Source of the DNA: Rallus limicola
Lineage: Eukaryota; Chordata; Aves; Gruiformes; Rallidae
Length of the DNA stretch: 64,000 bases
Reading direction: 5' to 3'
Assembly (NCBI GenBank): GCA_022605955.1
Contig: JAKCOZ010000001.1
Location: 71,368,520 to 71,432,519 of the forward strand
In this document: piece after piece, positions 45,401 to 58,080 of the stretch
How the letters are laid out: each line of letters begins with the position of its first letter
How positions within the stretch are numbered: the stretch's first letter is position 1
Position numbers and translations under genes: made by a program
Notes under the pieces: model-generated
What the model was told of the DNA's origin: nothing
What the model saw: the letters and a program-made list of their open reading frames with translations, nothing else
Database searches by the model: none

Positions 45401-48400
45401 CTGGCAGCGTGGCTGAAATGCATGTTTTCATCCCACACATTTGCTCTCTTGTAACACCACCTTAGCAACAGGGCCTCAAATCTTTGGGGACAACTCTGCA
45501 TTTCCTTGTGTACCTGGGGCTCACAGTAATTTCAGCGTGTTCCTTCCTGTTGAAGGAATGGATGAACGTTGCCTGTAAACACTGCTAGTTACTGAGAACC
45601 AGAGCTGGTCAAGAAGCTGTGCATGCTGTGATGTTAAGAAAGAAACTAAAGAGTTTTCCAATTTCTTTGAAGGTTTGCCAGCGAAGCTTGAAAACTAAAG
45701 CATTCCACTTGGTTCTTTTCTCTTTATCACTGGCTCATAAAAAAAAAAAAAAAGATGGAGAGAAAAAATATTTAACAGGAAGAAGGAATCCCCTTCTCTA
45801 CTCCCTTATCTTCCAAGCCAAACTATCTAGGTTCATTTTTTTCCAGACCTTTATCTCCCTTCATCTAAAACCCGTCCTTCTCAAAACTGTACAATAAATT
45901 AACTGTAATTCATTTTCTTACGTGAAACTATTTCTGAAGATGATTGTTCCCAAATACCACAGCTCTTCAGAACTTAGGATTTCCAACCCGCAGTCCACAG
46001 ACATTGTCAGCAGTGTGCAGCTGGTCAATGGGACCAAGGAGTGGTTTTATGATCAAAGGTGCATGATGGACTGGGGGCACACTGTGGCTTGACAGCAGTC
46101 TGTGGTTCACTGGACTCAAGAACCACAGCCTCAACTTCTGTTGCTGTCTAACCACTCCATGGCTTGTAGAACTCAACCTCAGACAGCTGTAACAGTCAGA
46201 TTCCACAGAATATCTTTGTAGGGGAGCTTTACTTGACTTCAGTTCCACATGTATCTCTTCCAGCAGATACTAAAGGTCAATTACATTCATGTTTTATACT
46301 ACAGGCACATTTTTTTTATTTCCTCCTGTGAGGTTCCCCCTACCCTCCCACCACTAAATGCCTGTTGTGATGTCTGTATTCTGCACTTTGGGCATTTCAA
46401 ATACTTCAAAACAGTCTCCTGATCCATAGATTTTTGTCTTCTTGTCATTTTACCTGTCTTCAAGTTCGTTTGATTTCTAGTTGGAACAATTCAAAGCAGA
46501 AGCAGTTTACAGGACATTACTTCAGGTGTTCTTAACTTTTTTTTGTTGTTGCATGGAGAAAGAAGCAAACATGGAAAAGTTTCTAATTGGTACTTATGCA
46601 ATTAAGCAGTGAGGTCACCATATCCAGAGTATAAGTGGGTTAAGACACTCACAAAATATGTATTTTCTATGAACTCTCCCTCTCTGTTAAAGTAAACTCC
46701 CTGAGAAGATAAACAGGACAGAGCAGGGAAAGAATCTCCACGCAACAGTTAACTACACAAGAACCCACGTAATAGACTTCAGTATAAAAGTCATCTATAC
46801 CCTTTGCTTACAAGATATGACAGAGCTGAATTCACAGAGAACTCCTGTTTTATTAAAACTTGTTTCTCTGCCTTTAGTCATTACTTTGTAAGATGTTACC
46901 TGTGCTTGTTACGACTGGGGAAGGACCAAACAATAAGGCTTTACTAGAAATTGCATATATGATGTCATCAGGGCTGGTTGGTTTGGGTTCAGGCTTATTT
47001 TTCCCATAAACTTGCACGAGTGTTTCCCTTCCTACAGCATTTGCAGAAACCAAGATTCACGCTGTAACTAATTTAATTAAGCAAAAGAAACTAATTATTT
47101 TAAAGTGTAAGCAGGCGGCTTAATTCAGCAACAAATCTTCTTCAGGCACAACAAAACTTTTGATTTATGGAAGTGCAATATGGCAAGTCAGTCATGAAGA
47201 ATATCAACTCACTGGCTCAACCAGAGCTCTTTGCCACTTCTGTGGACTAACCAAGCACAAACAAAGCCAACAGAACTCAACAACGATGCACATTATTGAC
47301 ACCAGAAGTGATAAAATTCCTTTCTTTCACCTTATCTTGACAGTTAGAATTCACTGCAACACACTTAACTGCTTTCCAAGGCATGCCACCATTACGATTT
47401 GCGCTGTAAGATGACCTTACTTGGTAAGTAAGTGTCACCAAGTGTGTTTGCTACACAAATATCTGTTAACCAAAAGCCATTACCCCACTAAATTGGAATG
47501 TGCTTTAACAGTTGGCCGTTACAAACATACAACAGCCATGTCCCTTCACTGCTGTATGATTGCCTAGTGTCTCACACAAAAGCCTATATGCAAAATACAA
47601 AATTCCCTCTTATTTCAAGATGTTGGAGCTTGCTAAATTATACTTTTTAAGTGGACTTCATTCTCCATGTTCAGTTTCTACAGTTTGTAAAAACAGGTAC
47701 TCCCATTAGCTCCTTACCCTGTGACTGAATTTGCTCTTTTCTGCTCTGCTAAACACCACAAAATGGAAGAATCCGGTTATCTTTAACTTCAAGGCACAAC
47801 AACCGCCTTTAAACAATGCAGTACAATGGTTTTGTCTGTGGAGCTACCAGCACACGCTTTCCTCTTCGCAACAGGACTCAGCACGCTAAAAATTAGTGAC
47901 ATTTTAAGTGGAACAACTCTTTCATCACCAAGCTGATATTTGGCTGGCATTCTGGTTACCTCCCTTACAAGGCAGCAGTGAGAGGGAAGGGCTGGGAAAG
48001 CATTATGCAAGTATTCATTGCAAAAATGTAATTAAACCAAATTTTAAAAAATATCTGTGATGAACACTTTTCCAATATATGAAGCAAGATGAAGGGAGCC
48101 TGATGCCACTGGAGTAAGGTCAGATTTTTATTTTTTTTACCTGGCTAATTTGAAAAGAGGGATTTTTTTTTTTTTTTCCTCAAAGTGAAGGGTTTTCGGG
48201 AAGAAGTAGAACACTTAAGCCTGCAAGCTGCTCTATGAAGTGAACCTATAGTTGTTCTAGTGTTACATGGCAGTTGAGTCAGGCTTCTCTCAGTATTAGA
48301 TTCAGCTCTACTCAGATTGGTAAAAAAACCTAAAGTAGAAAACAGTGTACTGTGAGAAAGGTCCAGTCCATTAAGCGACCCGCTAAAACTGATCCCAGAT

Positions 48401-51400
48401 TGGTAGCCATGCTGGTAAATTCAAGGTTTGCACATATGGCAGAACCAAATCTACCTTGGAAATGAACACTGTCCCTCAAAAACCCTCTTCCCACAGGGCA
48501 GACTCACTAGTCTCCAAACTGGCAGCAGTCTGTCAGGAAGAGAACAAACGTATCTGTCCTCTGTGGGGGAGGGCGGTTCTCAGTGATGCTGAGAGATGCT
48601 CATGGTGGAACACAACTTGTCTCACCCTTCTGTTGCATCAAGGACAAGGAGATGGAGTCTAACCTTGTACAACCAGGTGAGTCCCTCGAGCACACCCAAC
48701 TCACCACTTGTAGCAAGCCACCTATACCAAGTAACTTACATTTGCTGTTTGCACCCTTAGCAGTAGCTTCAGAGTAGTCACACACCTCACTGAAGTTAGG
48801 ACTTTTGCGCCTTCTCGCCCAGTTTAAACTACTCCTGTGTATGGAAGCTGACTGTAACTCCCATGGCTCAGCACAACCTAGTATCTTCATTATAACTGCA
48901 CCCAACTTAAGCATAAGCGTATTTCTCATCGACATTATTCTACTACACTGTCACATAAAAAGGATCCTAAACCAAGCACTTGTTTCTGGTAAGGTACCCA
49001 CTTGACTAGTTTTCTAAATTGTTTGTCTGGGGGGTGGTTTGCTTGGTTTTGTTTTACTACCAGATTTAATTGCTAAAATTTCTTGGCACATTTTACAAAT
49101 GCATCAGCAGAGCCTTACTTATGACATTACACACAGTCCACTCAAGAGAATTGTAAACTGCTATCTTTATTACACATAATAAAAAAGATCTCACAACCTT
49201 TCATCTGTTAAAAAGATAACAAAACGGGGGGTTTGTTTCCACTTCTGCGGAAGGAAATTTAAGGAATTCCAACACGCCAAGTTCTTTGCTAAGTCTGCGG
49301 CTTGTCAGTGATCACAGGCTCAAACTCTGGAACACAAGAGACAGAGCTAATATAAAACTGCAATACAATGAACACTCTTCCCCGAAACACAGTTTTCCTC
49401 TCTGTATAGATCCGAGCTACCCTCTTACTTCCTCCCTGCTATTCACTCTGCCACCTATGATAAACTCAATCTGTTTGCACAACCTGTTCACACCAAGCTA
49501 TTACTTAATGCTGTCTGTTCCTTCTTACTAAAAGGTGACTATCTGTCTCTTTTTACTGCTTCAGGAGATTCTTACTCTTGTGAAATGCCATAAACCCAGA
49601 CTACCGTTTTAAAATCAACCACTCTTCCCTTTTACTAGCAAAAACACAGAAGACAACTGTTCCCCTGACAATGAAAAAAATCTCATCATAAGTCTTCTGA
49701 AGCAAGTTTATTACATTAGAATTCTAGGTGTCTGCTCTCTCTGTGCTCTATTCAGTTGCAACTCTCATAAACCCACGTCAGCTAACAAATTGCAAGTTTG
49801 TAGGTATAAATATTAAAGACATACATCACAAAGTTCCAAATCTACAGTTCAAACCAGAAAGCAAAATCTGATGCCAAAATTACCAAAAATTCAGAAAACC
49901 AGACATTTGAAGCATAAAGATTAATCTTGTTTCCCTTTACACTTAAAATCTCTATAAAGTATTGAGATACTGATGCAAGTCTCACAAAATCACCTGATTT
50001 TACAATTAAAAGACAGTATTAACTATGAATGCTCATTTTAATGCTTCCCATACTGTCCAAATTATTTACAACAAGGAAAGTAAGCTTTTTCCCTGATAAA
50101 TTCATTCACCTCCCCAGTCCCTGTTTTGTTTTTTCATTGTTGTCAAAGGAAAATGTTCTATTGTTTCCTCACGCAGATGCAGGAGCAGTGGGACTGCCAA
50201 AAGTGATTCTGTAGAGCTGCAGGACTTTTTTATACCAATCAAATTATGGAGTCTACTCTTCTGCGTTTCACAATGACTCAATTTGTGATCCTTCAAGGAG
50301 AGATCCCCCACCTTAAATACAGTTTACCAGGTCAATTCAAACCGCGCACCAAACAAGGCTTAGACCTGAGTTCATACCTCCTGACATTAGACTGTGTTAC
50401 CCTCACTGTTACTTCTTTTCACACATTAAAAGATGTTACTTAGCCACATCACACTTTGAAAAATCCAACATCAACCCATCCCATTAGACTGCAGTCAGTT
50501 ATTTATCAACGCCGGGTCTGCTCCAAGTGCAGCTACACGTTGAAAAGAGCTGGGAATGACACAAGACTAAACGATTTTGCAGACAATAGTATGTTTATGT
50601 CAACTGTCATTACACTAAGACACATAAAACCTCTTTCTGGAGGACTAAAAGCAAAGCATTTACCACAAAACATCAGCTTAGTAGCCTTTGTGCTGATGAA
50701 TACTGTATTCAGAGAAGTAATTCTTTTTGTTGTAATCTACATATCTACATTGCATCTCCTGGAATACAAATATCAAAATTTATCAATTGGCTTTACATTT
50801 AAGCTACCCTTGGCTTAAAATAAATTCTTTTATTAGAATAAATATGGACTGAGGGAAAACTGAATTTTCAGGAATAAGAGAAGCTTTAAAAACAAGACAA
50901 ACCCCATTGCCTAGACAGATAAAGTGCGCAGACAGTGCTTCTCAAACTGTGACTTAGCTCTCCTCGTGGTCACTAAAGGATTCAAGAGAGATGCTGAACT
51001 ACAGCAGGTAAGTTAAATGATTAAAATCTCTTACCCACCATTCAAGCTTTAGGGGCACAAAGGAGCCAAAAGGAGGCCACACAGAAGTTCTGAGAAGCCA
51101 CAGCTAGGCAAACTTCACCCATGTACACAAGAAGCTACACTGAACTCCATGCAGTGTGCCACCCCATATTATTCCTATCCATCCCATCTCATTCCAATCC
51201 AGGGGGAGGAATCCACTAAGCACAATACCAGATGCCCAGAGGTCAGCACCAGAAGGCTTGCATGAGCAGGTCCACAATGGATCATTTGATAGAAATCCAA
51301 AACTTCTTTTCTCCTGGCAACATTCCCCCACTGCACACCAAGAGCTCAGGGGCCTGCTCCAAGTCTACTGCAAGTTAATGATAGGGTGTGGGTTTGTTGT

Positions 51401-53481
51401 TTTGGAGGTTTTTTTAGAAAGACTAAACTTCCTGGGGAAAAAAAAAAAAAAAGGCAGAAAGAAATAATGCATGATACCTGCCCACTGCATATACTTGGTT
51501 TTGAATTCTGTTTAGCTAGCAGTTTTGGGATTACATTTCCCCTGAAATGCTTGAAAAATAAAATGTTTAATTTTACAATCCTTTTAAGGTTTGTTAAGCA
51601 ATAGTATTTAAAATTAATATGTCATCTACAATGTAAAAAAACAGGTGAGTTCCAGTTTCACAGAACTATGCAAATTTGACTTTTCCTAATCCAAGACACC
51701 TTTTAGCCAATGGAGGGAAACATGTTTACATACAGTGCAGAAGATAAAACTGCGCCAATTCTACTGGATACAGTAACAGAGTTGTCATACACAATCAGAG
51801 TGGCCACTCACCGCTCATCACGTCTCAGGCTAGCAACCTATGGGCTAATATTTGAGTCAAGCACTCAGTAAATATAAGACTGATACTCTTTTATCCATAT
51901 ATTCCTAAAGGACAATTAATGAAAGCAGGCTTTAAGACTCCTGTGTGCATTCAGGCATCTTTTATGGAGCACACACAACAATTCAGTGAGATTTATTAGT
52001 ACCATATAGGCTCACAAACAATATCCCTGCACTTCAAGTGACTTCAAAACAGCCAAACAGCAGACACGACAAAGCCCTACATCCCTGGTCTCCAAAATAA
52101 ACGTCACTTCATCAAAGAGCAAGTAGAAGCAAAGTGAGGCCGATGTAGCCCATCAAATCTCCTGTAAGAAACTTAAGTCAAACTTCAGCACTGATTTTTA
52201 TCCAGGTGCTACATCAAGGCTCATTTATTCCTATTGTGGATTTTGCAACAGGAAATCAGGTACACAACAGCAGCGGCACCAGCCTTTCAGCATGTCCGTG
52301 AACTCTTATTATTCTAATCCCAAGACTTCTCCTATTAATTATAACTAAAGAAAACCAGGAGACACCTCATGGTCCTTAGCATTTGCCTTTTATCTTGGCC
52401 ATTGCAAGTCGCCTAAAGATACGGAGCACGGGCCGCCAAATTAGGGGCCCGATCCAGCACTCCTTTGGCTCGGGGAACAGTATAAAAGCAGGTTTCAGGT
52501 TTGTTCATCTGAGAGTGGAAACTTCTCAGGTTTTGATTGGTTTTTTTTGTGTTGTGTTGTTTGGTTTTGTTTGCGGGTTTGTTGTTTTTTTTTTTAAAAG
52601 GGTGTTAGATAATTCTGTCCCTTTAGTTAATTTTTAAAGGGCGCAGGGCACCCCTAAACCCGAACGCCGCGTTACCTACCGCGGGGTCCATCCCGCACCT
52701 CGGCTCCGCCAGCCGCGCCTGAGCCTGACCCGGCGCCGCACGGGATCCACACCTGCCCGCCTCCGCCTCCTTAACCTGCCCACCGAGCTCGCCTCTTCCC
52801 CACCCCTGTCCCTCCATCATCACCCCAGCCGGGGCATCCCCAGCTCCCTGCAAGCTCGCTCGGCACGACAGCCCCTCAGCCCATACCCAACCGGCGGTTC
52901 AACCGTCCGTGTTCCACGGCCTTCCCACCCCCCGCCTCCCCCCGGAGGGGGGATGGAGCGGCCGGTAGCAGGGCACCCCACCCCGGGAGAGAGTAGCAAA
53001 CTCGGGCAACTTGTGCCCCGCTGTCAGGAGGCGGTAGTCCCTGCCCGCCAGCCGGCTCGGCCGCTGAGGGTAGGGGGAGAAGTCACCCGAGGGGCAGCGC
53101 GCCGGAGGCAGGCGGGCAAACTGCCCTGGCGGCTCCCAAGCCGGGAGCCACCCCCCCGAGCTTCCCGCCTCCTCCCGGGGCTGAACGGCAGCCGGGGCTA
53201 AGGCTGTCCTCCCTCAGACTCTACGGGTATGGCTGCTCCTGCTGCCTCACGGTGGGGGGGGGGGGGGGAGGAAGGGGAGTGGGGGAGGGAGGAAAGAGGA
53301 GAGGGAAGGCAGAGGGAGACTTCCAGTTTCCAGTGACAGGGTCCCTTCTCCCACCGCAACACGCCAGGGGAAGGCTGCTCCCCCGCCTCCGGCCGCCGCC
53401 GCCGGGGTGAGCACGGGGGGAGGGCCGGGCCGAGCGGCGCCCCCGAGGCGGAGGGCTACGCCGGCTTTTCGCGGCACTCAC
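42426..53481 (-). other. STK38L: STK38L intron 1, 5' part
   Basis: About 11 kb between the upstream CR1 and the exon 1 donor. It is mostly AT-rich with T runs (44.01, 48.17, 52.59 kb) and A runs (45.74, 51.44 kb). A repeat-free stretch at 46.93-47.12 kb has a TGATGTCATCA palindrome and clustered TAATT motifs. The last 0.85 kb is the CpG island. Confidence 0.65.
53254..53268 (+). repeat. 15-base G run with flanking G-rich tract
   Basis: Fifteen consecutive G, followed by further runs of four and five G up to about 53,287, in intron 1 about 215 bp after the exon 1 donor. On the plus strand (template for STK38L) it has G-quadruplex potential. The exact run length is prone to sequencing error. 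Confidence 0.8.
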
Positions 53482-53620
53482 CTCTCCACACCGCCCTCCC
53501 GCCAGCTCCTCGCTCGCTGCCTGCAGCCGGCGCCTCTGCGAGCACGACCCCCTCCTCCGCGCTAATGGCAGGAGGAGGAGGGCGGCGGGCGGAGCAGGGC
53601 GGCGGGAGGGCCTCAGCGGA
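53482..53620 (-). other. STK38L: STK38L exon 1, non-coding 5' UTR (5' end approximate)
   Basis: The minus strand reads GGAGAG|GTGAGTG with the donor GT at 53481-53480. This is a near-perfect 5' splice site inside the CpG island and about 160-200 bp downstream of a CCAAT box. Splicing to exon 2 gives a leader with no ATG in the exon 1 part (no CAT on the plus strand between 53482 and 53630). The low end is well supported by the donor. The transcription start is inferred from promoter-element spacing and could be tens of bases off. Alternative first exons in the island are possible. Confidence 0.6.
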
Positions 53621-53635
53621 GGGATGTTTACCGGA

Positions 53636-53651
53636 GGCTCTCGCGAGAGCC
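53636..53651. promoter_or_regulatory. TCTCGCGAGA promoter element in a 16-bp palindrome
   Basis: GGCTCTCGCGAGAGCC is a perfect inverted repeat centred on the known CGCG promoter element TCTCGCGAGA (53639-53648). That motif is bound by BANP and drives CpG-island housekeeping promoters. It lies 27 bp downstream of the CCAAT box in the STK38L direction and about 155 bp upstream of the exon 1 donor. Its symmetry means it could also support divergent transcription. Confidence 0.7.
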
Positions 53652-53674
53652 CGGCGCCGCTGAACCGGGCCGCG

Positions 53675-53679
53675 ATTGG
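53675..53679 (-). promoter_or_regulatory. CCAAT box (NF-Y type)
   Basis: ATTGG on the plus strand reads AGCCAATCG in the STK38L sense, matching the NF-Y core. With NF-Y sites usually 60-100 bp upstream of starts, it predicts transcription initiation at about 53,580-53,620. Confidence 0.6.
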
Positions 53680-54050
53680 CTGCTCTCGCCGCCCGCCGGA
53701 GGCGCGCCCCGGCTCGGCCCGCAGGCAGGTGCCACGGGACGCACGGCGGACCCCGGCGGCCTGGTAGCCCCTTCCCCTCCTTTCCGCCAGCCCGGACTTC
53801 CTCAGGAGAGGCGGCCGGGAGTGAACGGCTTCGCCTCTGGCTCTTCCCAGAGCGCAGCCGCTGCCTGGGGCTGCCCGCATGCCCCTGCTCCCCACGGGCC
53901 GAAGGGACTGCCGTTCCCTTCAGTCTGAGCAGCCAGCTCAGACCTGGGCTCCCAGCAGGCTCTGGCGGTAGAGATTTGCTGAAGGGCCTCTAGCTGCGAA
54001 GAGATGTCACGGTCAGGAGGGCACCGCCAGCCTCGCCTTGCACGTATGTC

Positions 54051-57000
54051 AGTGCTGAGGTGCTCAGGCAGAAGGCAATGAACAGTGCATTTGCAGGCCT
54101 TTCGCTATTATGTCCGTCTGCCCCACCACAGAACCACGAGCATAGGGGTGTTAGTGCGGGCGGAAGATAAGTTAAATGCCCCGCTTTGGTTTTGGTGCTA
54201 CCTGATTGAAGAATGAAGCAGCAGCAGCATTTAAAGGCAGGGGGGAAATGTTACCCCAAGAATACAGGTTCCTCACAACGCTGGATATGTAGGAGGCAAA
54301 CCTCTGAGCTCAGTTTGGAAGAATGACAAGGAACAACTGTCTCCTGCTTTTGTGACAACGTGCAACACGGAAAGGCTAGTGAAAGTTTGTCCTAGTGCTG
54401 TCACTTGACTTGGGGGTAGCTGCTAGTGAAGAGGACGTACTTGGCAGCTATGTTTAATTTGTTTTGCCTCATTAGCCTTTATAGAGAGACGGGTCTTAGG
54501 AGCTCCGTACACTAAAGCAATCTTATGGCCTCAGGACCTGAAGGTGTATCTCCATGTTCCTTTTCCAGTCAAAGCCAGGACATTCACCATGGACCTTCCT
54601 GAGCGCTGCGGGCCTACGTGTTGAGACGGGTTTTCAGAAGCATTAAATTTGGTAGGTTTGAAATAACAGAAGCCCCAAATTAGCATGTTTTAACTTGAAT
54701 GTGATGCAAGAGTGCTTCCTGGAGGGACTGCCCTTTGTGATACCTGAACTGCCTTTCTACATTTGGAGCTCGTGGGTGTGAAGTTGAGCACTCCCATTTA
54801 CCATGTTGCAGTGTTGAAGGCACAAGGCACATAACCCAGGAAAAAAGAATATTTAAGAGGAGAAAAGACACTTGATGATAAGTAAATTCAAATTAATCTG
54901 ATTACAGAACTAGAAAAAGCAGTATTTCACTAAAGCACTCTTCCCAGAGAAAAAGTCTTTGTAAACTTTTATCAATAACAATGGTAAAAGGGAGTGACAG
55001 TCACCACGGCTACACCCAAGAGGAATGGGTACTGATTTTGACTGGGGATTTCTGATGTTTGAGAGTTTTGCTTTCAGTATCTTGCTTCTGTCTGATCCCC
55101 TGCGTTAGGGCTGTCAAAGGGGAGTTGGGGGAGGCAAGGTCAGTCTTGGAGACAATGAGGACCAGCTGTGAGAATGAAAATTGAATGAATATTCACAACA
55201 TGATGTTACAGTTTCTGACTTGCTGTGGCTACTTCTCTTCTGGGTCCTGCCAGCACAGCAGATGGCAGGCACTGAAAGATTCTCATGCCAGTGGAAAATT
55301 ACAGAGTTTTGTTGGTCCTGCGTATGTGTGTGTGTGAGGGGGGAAGTGGGGCACACTTCTATTCATTTAATTATTTTCAAGACAGGAAAGGAAAGCAAAT
55401 GGTTCCCAAGACTACAAAATTACTGGCATGTGAGGAACTGGTCTCTTTTGTAGATGAATGATACAAGTCTGTTGACGTTACAAGTTTTCCTTGTAATTCC
55501 ATATAACTTTAAAAGTCATAAATCAGAATTGTGACTTTTCCTAAATAGTAGTGCAATTAAAAAGAAAAACACCACTGTAATAGCAGCACTGGCCGTTACT
55601 TAAGAGACCTATGGAAAAACAAAGTATTTCATGTTTCTATTTTTATGAGACTGTAAAAGTATTTATATTAGTGGACTTTCCATTGCAAACCAGAAGCGGT
55701 TTATTTTAATTTTCTAATTTATTTTTTTGACATAGCTAGACACGTAGAAGGTTATCTTACTTGATCTTTTAGTGGGGTCACCGCTGTTGCAGCTGAAGTC
55801 AGTGGGGTACCTAACGTGACTCCAGTTAAGCGTGGCTGTAGTCTTTGAAGGTCTGCCCACTTACAACCCAATGCTCGTCCTGAAGTGAACCGTGACAGAA
55901 CCAAACCTGCAAGTAATACCCGTGCAGGCAAACGAAGTGTGGAGAGTTGACAGAAACGCCTAAGGTTTCAACTAAAACTGCGATGCAACTCCTCAGTTAC
56001 AAACAGCAGTGTTTGCCCAATAACTTCTATTTGTGTATGTTTGCAGAGCTAGCCCTTAATGTAGAGGTATAAGGACCTATCGATTATATGGAAGGGCAGC
56101 ACCTCCTTAAGTTGCCAGGCAGAGGACTCAGAAAAACATTCTGAAGCCAAATCTCTCCTTCTAAACGTGCACACTTCTGCACGCTGTGTAACGTCCCAAC
56201 CCTGCATGTCACAACAGGCAGCAAAAGGTTTTGTGCCCTCTGCTCAAACGGTACCAGCTGCAGCATCAGGATACACCCTGGTGCGCGGTAATTAAAGGCA
56301 AACACAAAAGCCTAAATACCACTTGTCAAATTCCACTGAACCTCTGAAGCCTTCAAAAAACTTAGGGGAAGGTTTGTAGCAAACCAAAACAATATTGTCC
56401 TCATTATTGTAATTCAAAAGAGGAATATCTTATCTGTGAAAGGACAGTTATGTGAGGTTTTTGACATACATTTCTTTCTCTCAACTGGTGTAACATACAA
56501 ATTGCTATATAAAAGTCACACTGGCGATGTCTCTTGGAAAGTTTCTGGGGTTTGTTAACCACAAAAGACCCCTCTCCCCATTAGAAATAACCTGCAAATC
56601 TTTAATATACAGGAGGCATTACAGATAGTTTGCTACTAACTTCTCTTAATATAACATTTAGGAATCAGTTCTGACTTTCTTGCTTTAGTATTTTTCTATA
56701 CAATGTAAACCAGTTGTATTTCTTCAAAGTAAGCCAAAAAATACCAAAACTCTAAAGAATGATCAAGAAATGATGTAGAGCTAGGTAAGCCTAGTGCAAG
56801 TCACATAGAAACATTCATACAGATTATCCAGTGTCTAATTACGGCTTTTTTAGCTGCTGTTGATATTACTTTTAATCCAAGTTTTACTTGTAACTCCCTA
56901 ATCTGCCTAAATAACAAAAGTATTTATTTAATTATTTATTTAATACATAGAAGGCAAGGAAAAACCACAAATTCTTTAATCTTTTTATGACACTTAGCAT

Positions 57001-57589
57001 GCTCTTATATAGTTCTGACAAAATTTCCCACCTGATGAACGTACTGTAGGTATTTAGTTGCTTGATTCCTGTGGGGCACAATAGTGAGTCATATACTTAG
57101 AAAAAGCTGCAGCATAAGAAGAAAATGTAACTTCCTAATAGGCAGAATGCAAACTTAGAAGGAGGCATGTGTGGTTCTACTTCATATGCAGTGTTTCACA
57201 GTTGAATTAAACAATCAAGAAGATCTTGGGCCTGCAAATTCACAAAGACTTAGATGACACTGAAATTTATTTGGTTTACTTCTGTGAGACTGTTCACAGA
57301 AGTAACATTACTCACCTGATTGTTTCCTAAGGTGGGCTCCACATTTAGGAAACTGTCATCAATATTTAAAAGACATAACAGCATATGAATGTGTGCTCCA
57401 GTTCAAACCCAGGTTCTGTCTAGGTCACATTTCTTTCTTCCTGGTGATCATGGGCAGACACCTAGGGAAAAGGACGAGCAAACCAAATTTGTGATGGATT
57501 CCTTTCCCACCCTCCACCTGTCCTGAGCCTGATGTGGTCTGTCTAAATAATAACTCAATGGGTTTGGTCTTCCAAGTGTGTCTGTAGTC
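54051..57589. other. Upstream intergenic DNA, first part
   Basis: No exon, RNA gene or repeat recognised apart from a (TG)6 run at 55,325-55,336. It lies immediately upstream of the STK38L promoter. No open frame resembles the genes expected by human synteny (MED21, TM7SF3). Confidence 0.6.
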
Positions 57590-58080
57590 TCCTCTTAAAA
57601 CTGTGTGAACATCTTGCATTCCCAGCATACAGGAGTTCTAGCTTGTTGTGTGAAAATCACCTCCTTTTGCTTGTCCTATACCTAGATCCTGAGAGCACCT
57701 TGGTGTGGCTTCTGGTCTTGGTATCAGCATGGACAGTAAACTATTGATCCATGTCCATCCTGGCAGTGCTAATCTTTCTTTTCTTTTTTAATATATCCCA
57801 TGCCTTCTCAGCTGACTTTATTTCGGACTAAAAAGACCTCACCTGGAAGCCATTCCCCACTGTTCATTATCCTTGTTGCCCATCTCTGCACCTTTCCCAT
57901 TTCTATTACATTTTTGGAAGTAAAGAGAAGTAAAGAGAACAGAACTTCACTACTGAAGGCGTAGATGAACCATGGATTTATCTAGGGGCACGTAGATCTT
58001 GCCTGACCTCTTAATTTGAGGGTAGACTACACCATTTGCCGTGCCTCTTAAAAACCAGTAGTGAAGTTAAGTGTGACCAG
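57590..58080 (-). mobile_element. Possible ancient CR1/L3-like remnant
   Basis: Phrases such as TTGTTGCCCATCTCTGCACC, GAACAGAACTTCACTACTGA and ACCATGGATTTATCTAG resemble, in reverse, the internal and 3' parts of old CR1/L3 LINEs. It is highly diverged with no terminal repeat seen. The assignment rests on weak word similarity only. Confidence 0.35.

Larger units (their letters stand above)
52620..54050. promoter_or_regulatory. CpG island, STK38L promoter region
   Basis: There is an abrupt change from AT-rich DNA to C+G-rich DNA dense in CpG, the only such block in the window. It contains the inferred exon 1 donor, CCAAT box and TCTCGCGAGA palindrome. No TATA box is apparent at the expected place, typical of a housekeeping-type dispersed promoter. 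Long open frames through it on both strands are a result of base composition. Confidence 0.9.

Noticed and set aside
53221..53895. 224-codon open frame on the minus strand across the CpG island
   Set aside because: The predicted protein is low-complexity Ala/Arg/Gly/Pro from CG-rich DNA. It spans the exon 1 donor and the promoter elements and matches no family.
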